From the NCBI GenBank assembly GCA_003260075.1, contig QLIY01000008.1, forward strand, positions 186,001-250,000: 64,000 bases of DNA. Reading direction: 5' to 3'. Below are positions 25,549 to 38,456 of this stretch, in pieces. How positions within the stretch are numbered: the stretch's first letter is position 1; every line of letters begins with the position of its first letter. The position numbers were made by a program, and so were the translations under genes. This DNA comes from Phallusia mammillata. Lineage: Eukaryota > Chordata > Ascidiacea > Phlebobranchia > Ascidiidae. The notes under the pieces are model-generated. The model worked only from the letters and a program-made list of their open reading frames with translations. It was not told where the DNA came from and searched no databases.

Positions 25549-28500
25549 ATGGATTTTGACATAGTTTTAAGTGAGATTGGTTCGTTCGGTCGCTACCAAG
25601 CCTTCCTTGTGCTTGCCGCAATCTGGTCTATGATTCCCATCGGGTGTAATATCTCCGCTGTCGTATTTTTAGGTGAGCGCTCATGCATTTTGTTAAGAAA
25701 TTTTTGTATGTTATGTTATCAATGTGTTTTCGCTGCGTTGTGACGTTCTTGCGCTTCATTCTTTTTTCCTTTGTTTATCGTGCACTGTACTTGCCGCATT
25801 CGGTGTTATTTACCCTGATGAAGGCGACCTGTATAGTCAGAATAAAACTACATTTGCCAGAAGAGCTCTATAAACTTGATATTATGCCTGGCAGCAATAG
25901 CTTATATATTTATGTTATCAATGTTTGTAAACCAAAATAACCAAATATTTAACAATAAATACTGTAACCTGATTTATGACGTTACACCAATGCGGAACTT
26001 TGTTTGAAAGTGGAAGAATATTTTTAGGTTACAACTTTTTGTCTCTTCAGCTTACGAAGAGTCAAGCAGATGTTTTCTTCCGACTGTTGACGTCACAAAC
26101 GGCGGGAAACCAGATAATGAAGTCATAGCGCAACTTATACCACGTGACGGAACAGGACAGGTACGTAACAAGACCTCGTACTGTTGACATTAAAATCCTT
26201 AGATTCAGTGGTTTAATTCAATACTCTTGTTTTAAACCAGTGGTTCCCGACCTTTATCAACAAATTCCTCCTTTCACAATTTAAAACACTTGTATTCCTC
26301 CCCAATAGACTACATAAGGCCTTTTACCACAGTATATTCCCAGAGCTGAAGTGTCTGTTTACAAATCACATGTATAAATTAAAGGAAATTCCTTCCCTAA
26401 AGTTTTAAAAATCCTCCTCGAGTGGGAACCATTTTTTAAACTTTTTTCTTGTATCCAGGCGTTTAGTTCTTGCACCCAATACAACTACGGACGTAGTGTT
26501 GGCAAAAACAACACAAACACCACAGCTATTCCGCCAACAACAGCCGATGTAGCTTGTGCTTTTAACGGCACCAACCCCCTGTGTTATGGACTTAACGTCA
26601 CAGCAGGCAACCTTACCGGAATCCCAAGCATTACAAGTTGCTCGAATGGTTACGTTCATGGGAAAGAGACATTTGTGGAAACAATTGCTTCTGAGGTTCG
26701 TCCGTGAATGTGTTTCTCTCTGTTCGTGGGAAAACAAACCGTCTGCTTGGCGAAATGATATATTACAGTTGTCTGCCATTGTTTTATTACGTCACAATAC
26801 TATTCGAGTGTTAACAAATAGCGATTTTCGAATAACGTGCATATACATCTAACATTTCAATATAATTCTAAAATATAATAAGTTAATAAGAATGTGACTA
26901 AACAGTACAATATCATATGTACGCCCTGTCAAAGTTTTACACGCCGTGTATAACGAACAAATCAAATTTACGCACGCCGTGTATTTTCTGGCAGTGGGAC
27001 TTGGTATGCGATAAAAGCGAGCTGACGTCACTCTCAGCTTCTATCTTCTGTCTGGGAATGTTGATTGGGTCTGTGATTGGTGGAAGCATTGCTGACAGGT
27101 GGGTTGTATTAGTTTAAATGTAATAGAACACATTTCTTCATTTATGAACGGTTGTCTTAGCCTGAAGGCTACCAAACTGTATCTTTTTTATCAACAAAAA
27201 TACATGAATGAGACAGCCAATCAAGCCAATAAATGATAATCTGCATACAGCCTATTTCTTGTCAGCTGCATTGATAATGAGACCTCATATATCGAAACTG
27301 TCTGCAGCCTATAAATAGATGGCATTTCGTATTTTTCATACAATCCCCCACTATCAAGCCTTTTATGTCAACGATCACCAAATTTATGTCAACGATCAGT
27401 GTTTTTATTAAGTTTTAAACAGGAAAGGAGAGACCAATGTTTGCCCACAAGGATGAAATATTTATCTCGGTTTTTATGTGTATTAGTGTTTTAACTAATT
27501 CTGATATAGAAGCACGGCACCCCCCCCCCGTCTGCAGCCTATAAATAGATGGCATTTCGTATTTTTCATACAATCCCTCAATATCAAGCCTTGTATGTCA
27601 ACGATCACCAATTAAATGTTTTTTATTAAGTTTTGAGCAGGACAGACCAATGATATCCACAAGGATGAAATATTTATCTCGGTTTTTATGTGTGTTAGTG
27701 TTTTAACTAATTCTGATATAGAAGCACGGCTGTTTAGTCATAAAGTGCTGTAAGATTTACATTTAATTTTGTATTTTCAAATTAAATCGAATGCATTAAA
27801 CACTAATTTCTTTATTTAAACACAAAAAGTGAAATAAAACTTTAATCCAATAAATGAAGTAAGTTGCAGAGAGTGCACAAAATAAATTAGTTTTTAAAAT
27901 TGAATTGAAACCACTGTTCCAATAAACAATAATTTTCTCATTCAAATAGAATAATTAAGTTTTAAATATTTGTGTAAACAGGTACGGACGAATTCCCACA
28001 ATGGTTTGCGGAACAATCATGAACATTGGGATCGCAGTAGCTTGCTCGTTCAGCCCGAATTTCATCGTGTTTGTGATTCTTCGCTTCCTGATCGGCGCCG
28101 TTGCTGTGGCAATCCAGATTGCAATGAGCGTTTACAGTAAGTAAATTGAATTCACGAAAGAGCGTTTTTGGTGGTTTTTAGGGTGTTGGTTTCGTGAAAA
28201 ACAAAAACGCAAGAGTGTTGCGCAAATAAGTCAGAGTCAATTCATCCTATTGCACGCAAAAGATGGTTTCCCCATGGACCGTAGCGTAATTATTGTTTTG
28301 AAATGTCACAATATGTTGCGCCTGTCAAGAAAATCGAGGATTTCTAATGCTTTTAGTGTTTTTGGGGGATTGGCTTTTGCTAAAAAAAACAGGATTTTGC
28401 GCTACAATCTAAACAAAAAAGGATGAAAAAATGCTATTTCGAATATTTTTAAATCTTCTGGCATAGATGGGGTAAATACTACACTGAAACAACATCCCTA

Positions 28501-31500
28501 AATCCTGTATCTGGTCTCTGCCCACAAGCATGAGATAAACGCCTCAACACATCTGCAAGCTGGCCCACAAATTGCCGCCCAAACCCGGACCTAACCCTAA
28601 AGTGGAATGTGAATTAAGCAAATTTTCCTTTATCTCTTAAACCTGCTTTAAATCTTGAACAGATAAGTGGTGATCAATATATTAAGGAGAGCATAGTTAT
28701 TTCTGGGGTCAACCCTAAAACGTTTTATTTACAACATCCACCATTTAAACTCACTGCAGACTAGAATTTTCTGGCCTAGTCGCACGGAAACTCTTCGATT
28801 TCCGGTATATGACATATTTTTCTGGCCTGGCCCACTGTGATCGAAGATTGACTATAAATTGTACAAAAAACGTTGTAAAGGGGACTTTGAATGGGAAAAG
28901 TACAAGCTCAGAAACTCGGCCCATTTTTTGAGCCTGAATTACGCCCAAAAGCAGAGGGTGAGGTCAGGCCCGAATCAAGCCCGTTTTATAAACACAAACC
29001 AAAAGCCAAAAGCCGCCCAGAAAACCCGACTCGACCAAACATTTTTACCGACAATGATGCTGTGCGTAATCCGACTGGTGGCTCGTTATCATGCATTATG
29101 CATTTCCTGTATTGTTGACACGTTAAGGTCCGGCAGGGTTGTGTAAATTTGGATAGGCGTTAACACTGCGTATATTCGATGATTTGTAAATATGCTTTGC
29201 ATGTGAAATGTTGCGTTTCGAATGTCTGGCATAACTTCTGTTGGGATTATAATTGCCTGAAAAGGCATAAAGCGTATTTCAGTATTAACGACATTGGCAT
29301 TGCCGGAACCTAAACATTTGGAAAAAAGGCTTCTTATGCGACTGTAACAAAAGTTTTATTCTAAAGTGTACAGATTAATTTTATATACAGTAAACATGGG
29401 TTAAACCGGAGTCGGTTAATCCGGATCTCCGCCTAATTCGGTCAAAATTTGTACAAATGAATTGTAATTTGGTAAGGTTTTAACTAATCGACATCGGCAA
29501 CATAAATTCGGATCTTCGCCTTAACCCGACAAATATTTCGGTCCAAACGTGCCGAGATTAACCGAGGTTTACTGTATAACAGTTTGCGTATAGAAGCTGC
29601 ACCATGTTTAGCAGACTTGACAAGATAAGCAGACATGCATTATGAATAATCAAATCGTTTGTGTTTCAAGCTGTTGAAATTATCGGTAAACGTTGGAGGC
29701 CTTGGGTCGGTTTGCAAGTTGGAGTTTTCTCTGGCCTCGGTTACATGTTTCTGTCGGTGTTGGCTTATCTTTCCCGGCACTGGAGAACTTTGCAACTGAT
29801 GCTCGGTCTCTCGTTTATTCCGTTTCTACTGTTTGCACCTTTCATGCCGGAATCACCAAGGTATTTGCACTGTACGTCTGTAATGTGTGTGGCTGTACTT
29901 TTGCGGTCTACAATCGCATACGTGTAGTGTACGACTGTGGTTCCGTTGTGATGTGATTGTATAAGTGTGCTTTATACTACTGTAGCCCTGCGGTGTGCTA
30001 CTGTAGGTGTGTAATGTGCGACTGTACTTATGCGGTGTGCGACTGTAGCTCTGTTGTCTGCGACTGTAGTTCTTAAATGTACAATTTAATATTTGTAGCG
30101 TACACATGTGGTTCTTTAGTGTGTACCCGTATGTGTGTACTGTTCGGCTGTACTCAGCCTTGTGCGATTGTGTGTGTGTAGCATGCGACTGTACATGTAA
30201 AGTGAGACTGATTAGTGTACGACTAAAGTTCTGTGGTGTATCATTTAATGCAGGGGTCGCAAACTCAAACTGTTTTGAGGGCCAAAAACAAACTTTTAAG
30301 TAAGCCGAGGGCCGCACTATCGAAACATTTGTTACAGCGTAACATGACAACAAACATATTGCGTGATTAAAAAGTGAAATGTTTATTAATGTCGTTTACT
30401 TTATTAAAAAAAACAAAAACAATATTGTAATAAATAACAAACAAATATACAGTGTAGCAAAGTGAAAGAGCCAACTCTGCTTTATTGCTTTGTGTGGAAA
30501 CAATGGCATACAGTGACACAACAATGAAAAAAATGACGCAACAAATTGCAATTGCTGATTCTAAAGATGGACTATTTCGATCATGCCGTTTAAACTTTGC
30601 AAATACCGCTATCAGAGAATGGTTATATCATGTAAACTCACTGGTTTTACAGGGTATTCCACTTGAGTAAAACACAACTTCTAAAAGTACCTTCGCGGGC
30701 CGCACAAAAACCCTTGGGCCGCGTGTTTGAGACCCCTCATTTAATGTGTAGATTGTACGTCTTTTGTAGCTGTGACTGTCACTGTATGTTTGTATTAGTT
30801 TGCACCCCAAAGGTTACACATTTCGACACAACCAAAATTACCAAACATTTCACACACAAACACGCAGATATCTATTCGCCAAAGGTGAAGTGGAAAAAGC
30901 GAAAGAAGTTTGTCGGTTGATGGCGAAAAGAAACGGACGAACCTTGAACGAGGCGATCTGGAAAAAAGCTGCAGCTTCCAACACTAGACCAGTGGTAACT
31001 AATAACACTCAATCGTTTATCTCACATTAAATCTTGCTTAAATTTGGCCAAGCTATTTCGGCTTAGTTATATTTGACGCTTCGATTTTTCCATCACTAGA
31101 CCAGTGGTAACATACAACCTTAAATCAGTTTTTTTTTTGCGTTCTATCATGTTTATTGGTAATTTCGGCTGAGATTTGTCAATATTGAAGCTATGTTTGT
31201 TTTTTTTGCTTGAATTTCAAGTGGGAAACTGATACAACTGTTGTATTCATACATAACATGGTTCAAAATGGTTTAAAAACTTGTAATCTAGGATTTCTGT
31301 GATAGCTGGTGGTTTTCGGCATTTACGACGTTTTATCCGACACGCTCTCATCAGGATAGATAACACTTAAATCGTGCTTCGTACAGAACTAAAACTTCGA
31401 TACATAAAATGCATTAGCCAGAAGTGCCTTATTAAGTCAAAGCTTGTTGAAAGAAGCTGATTAAGTTTTTTTTAAATCTATTTCACAGTTTTGTTGGTTC

Positions 31501-34500
31501 ACATTATAATTGGTACAATGTTTTGTCCACATATTTGACGCAGTTTAATATCGGAGTAATAACTCGATTATTACTCGTTTTTAGACAAAGATCGTTCAGA
31601 GTTCCTCGCCTATTGAGTTGTGCAGAGGAATTCATCTTTCACTTCTGCTGGTCAGAATGATAGAACTGTGGTTCATTAACAGGTAAGAAACAAAAAATGA
31701 TCTTCACATTTAAAATATCGGCTTTGTGTAAAATTATTCTCTTTTCCTGCCCCTCTCCTGTGAAAAAAGGTTGGAAGCACCCAGCAAATATGTAACAAAC
31801 CAATTGGTGCAAACTTAGGGCTATAAGGCAAAAATAAATACAAGCAGTGTTTTTTTAAGGTGTTTTACGGTCCCCCAAATTTCTCCAGCGGTTTCCCAAA
31901 ATTGCCAGTAGCCTAATAAATAATTCGTTTAAGCAAATATGGCTATTTTTTGGTATTTAACTGAAACACTTGCGGTCTCTTAAAACTACTTAGCGGTCAC
32001 CCAAACCAAACCTTAAAAAAAAACTGAATACAAGTATTTTCGCTGTATGTAAAAGGAACCCCATGTTTTGATAAATACTAAGGGATAAATTATACAGCAG
32101 AACTGCTTTGTCTAAAACTTGAAATATCCAACGTTGTAAATAATCCCCATGTGGCCACGCGTCCATCTCACATCTATCACGTATACGAATTTATCTGTTC
32201 GATGCAACGAAACAGAGGGGGTTATGGAAACAACACCAAAAACGTTAACAAGACAGACATCGTTAAACTCGCCCCCTACGTGTCCCTTCGTGTTGGCATT
32301 AAAAGAAATAGAACCATGCAAATCCTTCGTGTTGGTTTAAAGAAATAGAACCAGGCAAATCCAAAAACCGTGAAGCAAAAATCTGGCGATCTCATATTTG
32401 CGGTATTCGTTGTAATTTGTGGTATTTGCAAGTATTTCAAATATTCAGAAAAGGGTTTGGGCTTTACTCCCTGGTATGCGTTTAAGGACGACTCGAAACC
32501 ACATAGGCTTACTGCGGGCATTGGAAAAAACTTCGTTTCTATGTGGATACTCGTGTACATGAACCGAGTTTTATTTCGTTTGTTGCAGTTCTTCTTTTAT
32601 AACGGAACACTACACACAGATCTGTTTATAAGTTTAATAAGGCCATACCATGTGTAACTTTTATCAAAAGCATTTTACCCTGTTGTGGGATGGGTATAGT
32701 TATAGCCAACCCTCGTTTAAATGTGTTTGATAGCATTGTCTAATCGTCAAGTAAATGCTGTGTGTTATCATTGTCCATTTGCCCAGTGAATGTGTTTGGC
32801 GGTCTTTTCCATTGTCCTGTAAATGTGTTGGCTTTGCTGACGCATGAAATCCTTTGAAGGCGGCTTTACAATCTTGAAATTACTCTAGCGCGACGCTTTG
32901 AATCAAGTTAAACCTATAATTTCGCGTTGGAAAACATCAGTATCTTTAAAACCACACTGACAACTGCCAATTCAGCATTGATAGAAAATACGATAAGCGG
33001 ATTGATGTTGCGATAACGTTGTATAATCATGAAGAGACGCAAAGTCAGCATAACACATTGTACAAAGCAATATGTTGCGGCTGTAAGTCGAACAAAAACG
33101 TACTTCTTCGGACAACAACAAAAGTTGTTTATTCCGTCGTTTGCCAGATCAGCATTTTCTGTGTTGGTTTTTTGAAAGATTTCTTTATACGTTTTATTCA
33201 TAGCAGTAAATATTTGCACTTCTAATTATTGTCCAACACAGATACTTTTCTATTACGATGTTAACTTATATGTCCTTCAGAAATTTAAACGTTTTTTACG
33301 GTTCGCGCAGCCCCCCCCCCCTAGCAGTAAATATTTGCACTTCTAATTATTGTCCAACACAGATACTTTCCTATTACGATGTTAACTTATATATCCTTCA
33401 GAAATTTAAACGTTTTTTACGGTTCGCGCAGGCATTTTCGGCTTGGTTATTGTTTAGTACAGGGGTCAGCAACCTTTTTTGTGCAGCGGACCGTTTTTCA
33501 AACTGAAATTTTATCGCAGACCGTGCGTCAAAAAACCAGAAACATTTAGCAATGAAAACGCCTAAAATAGTTTATCATCCCCGGGATAGATGGGCAAAAT
33601 GTTTTGAAGGATTTAACCAAAAAAAGTACACGGCCCGATAACGAACTCGTCGTGGACCGGCGGTTGTCGACCAGTGGTTTAGTATATCAATTATATTATT
33701 ATAAATTTTAGACTCAATTATAAGTTCGCGGATTTGGAGACACTGGTTTAAGTGAATTAAAATCACAAATGACAAATATTTTTTTTTCACAGCCTGGTGT
33801 TTTTCTGTCTCGCCTTCAACGCTGGCAATTGGTCGGGAAATCCTTTCTTGAACAATTGCTTCAGCGGTTTGGCCGAATGCATCGCATGTCTGATGGTTGT
33901 CCCTGCAATAAACAAGTTTGGGCGACGAGCTGTTATCATGTTCTGTTTGACGGTGGCTGGTGTCTTCATGCTCATTGCTGAAACTTTGAAGGCTTCGTTT
34001 CCACCTTCAGAAGGTAATGCTATGCTGAAAACGAGTTTAAACTTTCATAGGGCTGGATTAATCTACAGGCCGAGGAAGCAAAGCAATGCTTAGACAACCC
34101 CCTTTACAGTCGTAAGTTGCCAATATACCAGGGCATCTAAGTCCTATGCGCTTGGGGCCTTTGAAGGATTTAAAACCGTGTTCAGATTCAGTGTAAAAGG
34201 TTTATAGGCACACATGGATACAGATATCGAATAGGCGTGAACGTATATCTAACTTGGCATAGATTTTTTTGCTTTGCTGGATGCAAAACATGATAAGATA
34301 CGAAACTACCACGCTCCCAAAATATATAATTAAGTCAAGCGAAAGATCATAAAGAACTCCCAGGTCTGGTCTGTAATCTCCAAAAATCCCAAAATTGCTG
34401 TTTATTTATTATTTATTTAGTAAATAACCAGGGTCATAAAATTATATGTACAGAACGGCTTTGTTTACACGGATTGACATCACGTTAACGTTCCCATATA

Positions 34501-36928
34501 CCGCACAATAGTTCCTTATTTTTTCTTCTTCTCCGCCAACGCAGATTTTCATGTCAGGATTTTAAGACAAACGGGTTAAGTCATGCAGCCTACTTAGATT
34601 TCGCGTGTAATCTTCATGTTTTGGGTTCCGCTTTGGAAAAAAACCTATGGGTTGTAACACCACAAAACGTGTTTTCCGCTGCAATATAAATAGAATCTTG
34701 TAGGTATGTGAAGTAGTTTAAGAAGAGGGCATATTGCCGGAATTTGTGCATAAGGTTTCTCGGGACCCTAGTAATGTCAAATCAAAAGATATTTTGTCTA
34801 AAAACGACATCATTAAAAACGCATCACGTAAAAACAACCGCAGTGAAAGAGGAAAGGCAGTAACAAGAAATTCCGTTAAATAACGACGTTTTTATTATAT
34901 TTTATACGGTATAATCACATTTACCGTCTCAATGATGTTTGAAGCGTATTTTCAAGTTAAAAAAGTGACGTACAAGTGCAAAATAAGTAAAAACGTCAAT
35001 TTTAATGGTCTTTAAAATAATAAAAATCGGACTTGTTTCTAAATAAGTTATGTAATACAATGTATGCTCTTGTAGTGATTTAATGTTGTTCCATTGTGTC
35101 TGTGTTTTCAGGTAGAGACATAACAGGAGTCGCCCTTCTACTTGTGGCGAAATTCACAGTGAGCGCTTCTTTCAATCTTATGTTCCTCTACACGTCTGAG
35201 ATGTTTCCCACCAGTGTGAGGTAAGTGATGGGTTGAAAAATAACCAACAACGTTGTTGATCAATAACAGTAAACCCATACGTGGAGGTTGAATCAAGATC
35301 GTCCACAAAGAATTCAGAAGTTTGCGTTCTGCGCTGTTAAAATTGCTTATTCCAAACCGTCAGGCAAAAGTATAGTTCTCCATTTACCTTCAAAATGGGC
35401 AATAAAAATTCAAATGTCACTTTGTGTACAAATAGAAAATTTAATTATACGTTTCCTAAAGAAGGCGTCTTGTAATGTATAGGACGTCGAAACGTCGATT
35501 GTTTACAATAAAATTGCTGGATGAGCAATACTTGGTTATGTTTGTGCAGCTTCAAATACAATTTGTTGTTCCATTAAAATCTCGTTTTAAATTGACAGAA
35601 ACACAGCCCTCGGCGTTTCTTCCACTGGTGGCCGTTTCGCGAGCATAATCAGTCCCTTCCTGATTCAGCTGAAAACCGGAATGGACTGGATTATTCCGGT
35701 AAGCCCTTGGCACAATTGAATAACAGGTTCATGTATGGCGTAGTTGGTTGTTTATCTTGTAAACAATCAACTGGAAGCCAGCAGTTATCTAATTACGCTA
35801 AAACCACGTTTTCTGTCCTTGCGTATTTTAAGGTGTTGCTGCCACCCCGTGGTCAACATCGTCAAGGTGAAGGTTACCACGTGACAAAAAGTGGTTACGT
35901 CAGCCTACCGGTTTCCTGAAGGTCTGCAAGGCAGATAAACTGTCATGCTATTTGAATTTCTACATTAATTTATATCTGCTTGATTGTAGATCTTGTTTAA
36001 TGATCTAAAAATCAAAGAATGATCGACTTTAACACTATTCTGGATACATGTACAATTTTTACATCTCAGTGTGTGTGTTTTGTTAGGTAACACTCGGTTT
36101 GTTGTCCATTGCATCTGCCGGGCTGGCTTATTGGTGTCCGGAAACTAAAAAGGTCTCGATGCTGTCGACGATGGAAGAAGCGAAAACTTTTTACAGCAGC
36201 CAGAGACGAAGAAGTTCAAGGCTCAAATCAATGTAAGTTAAATTCACTAGTCATAAATTTTGGGCTTTATCGATCGTTATCAGTTTTTCTGAAGCCAAGT
36301 GAACGACCCATTGCATTAAATCAGTGTCGTTTTAGAACACAGATATTGCAAAATTCAACAAAACTGGTCGAAATTTTGTAATGCTTAATTTAACTGAACT
36401 ATTACCAATTGATCATCTCCCGGAAATACTCCTGTCGTGGGTTCGAATCCCACCGTAAGCTAGATTTTTCTGGACATATGTCTTGCCATATGAGAATGTA
36501 GGGAGACCGACTTGATTCGTTATAACGCCTTCAATAGACCTGGCGTACTATGATTGCACGATTTATGTATGCATTTGAGGAACTAAACCAGTGGTTCTCA
36601 AACTCGGTTTTCGGGCCGCATGCGGCTCCCAACTATTTATTTTGCGGCTCGCACCAGACCTCAGAAAACCACCAAACATTGCTATTTTAGCTTTCAAAGT
36701 CATCTTCTTTAGTAATTTTCTCAAGGTTTCGTTTTTTTGCGGCTCCCTACACACTTAAAAAATACCATTTGGCCCCGACAATAAAAAAGTTTGAGAACCA
36801 CTGAACTAGACCAATTGTTCTATTCAATGTTTTCTTTTAGATCTTCGATTAACAACAACAATAGAGAAGACTTCGTACCTCCAAGCACCGACTCTACACC
36901 CATGCTTGACGAGGAAACCAAAATATGA
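25549..36928 (+). CDS. SLC22-family organic ion transporter (OCT/OAT-like), 13 exons, complete
   Basis: Exons: 25549-25672, 26051-26160, 26459-26695, 26995-27098, 27982-28136, 29671-29860, 30868-30994, 31585-31682, 33793-34013, 35112-35220, 35599-35698, 36087-36232, 36841-36928. All have GT/AG borders and compatible phases, giving 602 residues, a little longer than the usual 540-560. Family hallmarks: one N-terminal membrane helix (about residues 17-40); a large Cys-rich extracellular loop with several N-x-T/S sites (about 42-157); the WDLVCD motif (158-163); the MFS motif G-x-x-x-D-R-x-G-R (187-195); ESPR (304-307) ahead of the cytoplasmic loop; WFINSLV at the start of TM7; a second MFS motif KFGRR; and YTSEMFPTSVRNTALG (from about 485), the organic-cation transporter signature. 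The expected role is 12-helix plasma-membrane uptake or exchange of organic cations, carnitine or anions. Substrate cannot be read from sequence. Exon 8 (31585-31682) is the most divergent part but fits both neighbouring phases. The C-terminus is hydrophilic and ends in TKI. Confidence 0.93.
26240..26432. mobile_element. Degraded hAT-like MITE in SLC22 intron 2
   Basis: It starts CAGTGGTTCCCGACC and has a matching but eroded right end (GTGGGAACCATT). It ends about 25 bases before the exon 3 acceptor, so the element nearly touches the splice site. Confidence 0.4.
27297..27731. repeat. Near-duplicate around 10 C in SLC22 intron 4
   Basis: 27297-27519 and 27530-27731 are copies with SNPs and small indels, separated by 27520-27529. 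Only intronic sequence is affected, so the gene model is safe. Confidence 0.85.
29870..30240. repeat. Degenerate minisatellite in SLC22 intron 6
   Basis: Units of roughly 30 bp containing GTGTGCGACTGTA recur with divergence from just after the exon 6 donor to the edge of a MITE. Confidence 0.6.
30251..30738. mobile_element. hAT-type MITE with perfect 8-bp target duplication
   Basis: The 488-bp element has ends CAGGGGTC and GACCCCTC, flanked by ATTTAATG on both sides (30243-30250 and 30739-30746). The 8-bp duplication is diagnostic of hAT transposition. It sits in SLC22 intron 6, upstream of exon 7. Confidence 0.85.
33205..33430. repeat. Near-duplicate around an 11-C run in SLC22 intron 8
   Basis: 33205-33310 and 33322-33430 are copies separated by C at 33311-33321. 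The sequence is intronic. Confidence 0.85.
33460..33676. mobile_element. hAT-type MITE with perfect 8-bp target duplication
   Basis: Begins CAGGGGTCAGCAACC and ends GTCGACCAGTG, flanked by GTTTAGTA at 33452-33459 and 33677-33684. It lies in SLC22 intron 8, about 115 bases before exon 9. Confidence 0.8.
36424..36555 (+). repeat. tRNA-derived SINE, copy in SLC22 intron 12
   Basis: It holds a B-box-like GGGTTCGAATCCCACCG, then CTTGCCATATG, GATTCG and CTGGCGTACTATGATT. The same order is found at 58012-58205, indicating one family. Confidence 0.65.
36589..36803. mobile_element. hAT-type MITE, GCGGCTCCC subfamily
   Basis: 215 bp with CAGTGGTTCTCAAACT and AGTTTGAGAACCACTG ends; flanks AACTAAAC and AACTAGAC match at 7 of 8. 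The same subfamily is present at 56753-56971. Its right edge is 38 bases from the last SLC22 exon. Confidence 0.8.
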
Positions 36929-37500
36929 AGCAATTGTGAAGCTTTTCAACTAAAAAACTGATGGCGAAGTGAACTGTACAGCTGTTATTTTGGCCTTCGG
37001 TTGAATCTTTTAGCTAGCGTAGCACTTATGCTGATCTTAGGCATTACTGTTTTTTTTATTTTTTAAAACGAACACTCGAAGCGGTTTGTATGAAATTATT
37101 TTGTTGTCGTAAGCTGTAAAAAGTATTTGCTGAGTTTTATCCTTACACAATCGCCCCATCATTTGAAACGCAATTCATAGTTGTAAAAAAGTGTATCTAG
37201 CCTACTCCGTTTTACTATGTCGCAATAGCAGACCTAGTTACTGATTTTTAGACACTGTTGCATAATTTGTTCAACGTGCAAATACCTATAGGCCCATTTT
37301 AGTGTGTTATCATACGTAGCATTTGGTTGTTCTCAGTATTTTTCTGTCTTGGTTATAAAGCAATATACCTTCCAGTTTGACAGATATTCAGTTGCCTGCA
37401 TTCTAACCCAGGTCTACCTCACATTACAGTGACTAGAAAGTAGTCATAACCAATCAACAACACCGAGAGCGTTTGGTAGGCTAGATTAGAAGATACAGAA
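36929..37500. other. 3' flank of the SLC22 gene
   Basis: AT-rich sequence after the TGA stop. No canonical AATAAA was found, so the 3' end is undefined. Confidence 0.4.
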
Positions 37501-37948
37501 AAGGCAACAATCTTTTCGAAACAGATTAATTTGTATGAAACAATACTTGAACGGGAAATAGGTCAAAAAACTCTATGCAAAAACGGCTTTTGTCCAAAAC
37601 AGTTTGAAAAATGCTCGTGTCACCTAACCCTTTAAAGCAAAAATATCATTTCAACGCTAATACAAATATGGTTATCTCATAGAAATTCAAAATCGTAGGA
37701 TTAAATACATCTTTTCATTTTTTCAGTACTTCAGAAGGAAGTTGTGAATGGGTTCACATTAAATTAAGATTTGTTGTAAGATGGCAACAAACTCCGTTTG
37801 ACTGCGCGTACATGTTAGGTAAAATCACAAAGCAATAGCGCCAGGGTTTTAACATAAGACTAGGGCCAATCCCAAAAAAACTCTAACCGTTTTCAACGCT
37901 GGTTCATCACACAAACACATCAATAGTGCCACAACCACGCGTTTATGC

Positions 37949-38237
37949 CAGGGGTGTCCAAAATGGGGCCCTCAGCTGTTGTTTCAAACCCCGTATGGCC
38001 TACCATAATTGGGATACATTTTTGTGGCGACTAGCGACTTCAAGCAAAGATTTTCAATGGAACTTTATTTACCGGTGAAAGGAAAGTAGCCTATGCATGA
38101 TGCTGACGCAACAAAATCTCATTTAATGCCGTATGTTTTGGTATCATTTCCCAGGTAAAAACTTTGCAAAAACCGTTAGCCTGCGGCGTCTGCACTTGAT
38201 AAAATTGACCTCTATTAAAAAGGTTTGGATACCCCTG
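37949..38237. mobile_element. hAT-type MITE (also at 39359-39647 in the sister copy)
   Basis: Ends CAGGGGTGTCCAAA and TTTGGATACCCCTG, flanks GTTTATGC and GTTTGTGC (7 of 8). Non-coding. Confidence 0.75.
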
Positions 38238-38367
38238 GTTTGTGCAACACTAGGCTAAGCAATAAAGTCACAACAGATTGTTTTATTGCTTTACTTAGGT
38301 TTTAAAAGATGATGCTCATATACTGGTTTTCAATTAAGAGAAAAGCTTGAAGGCGTCCCATGTAGGC

Positions 38368-38368
<1 letters not shown>

Positions 38369-38456
<88 letters not shown>
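38369..38456. other. 88-base C run replacing real sequence
   Basis: The flanks TGTAGGCT and AGCCATTT are contiguous with 49 intervening bp at 39777-39825 in the duplicate block. The run is therefore filler for unresolved sequence, or an extreme homopolymer expansion. Confidence 0.85.

Noticed and set aside
29870..30240. CRISPR-like regular repeats
   Set aside because: Repeats are degenerate, spacing is irregular, and the context is a eukaryotic intron.
29853..30353. 166-codon minus-strand frame rich in His/Thr/Ser/Arg
   Set aside because: It is the translation of the degenerate minisatellite and MITE edge in an SLC22 intron.
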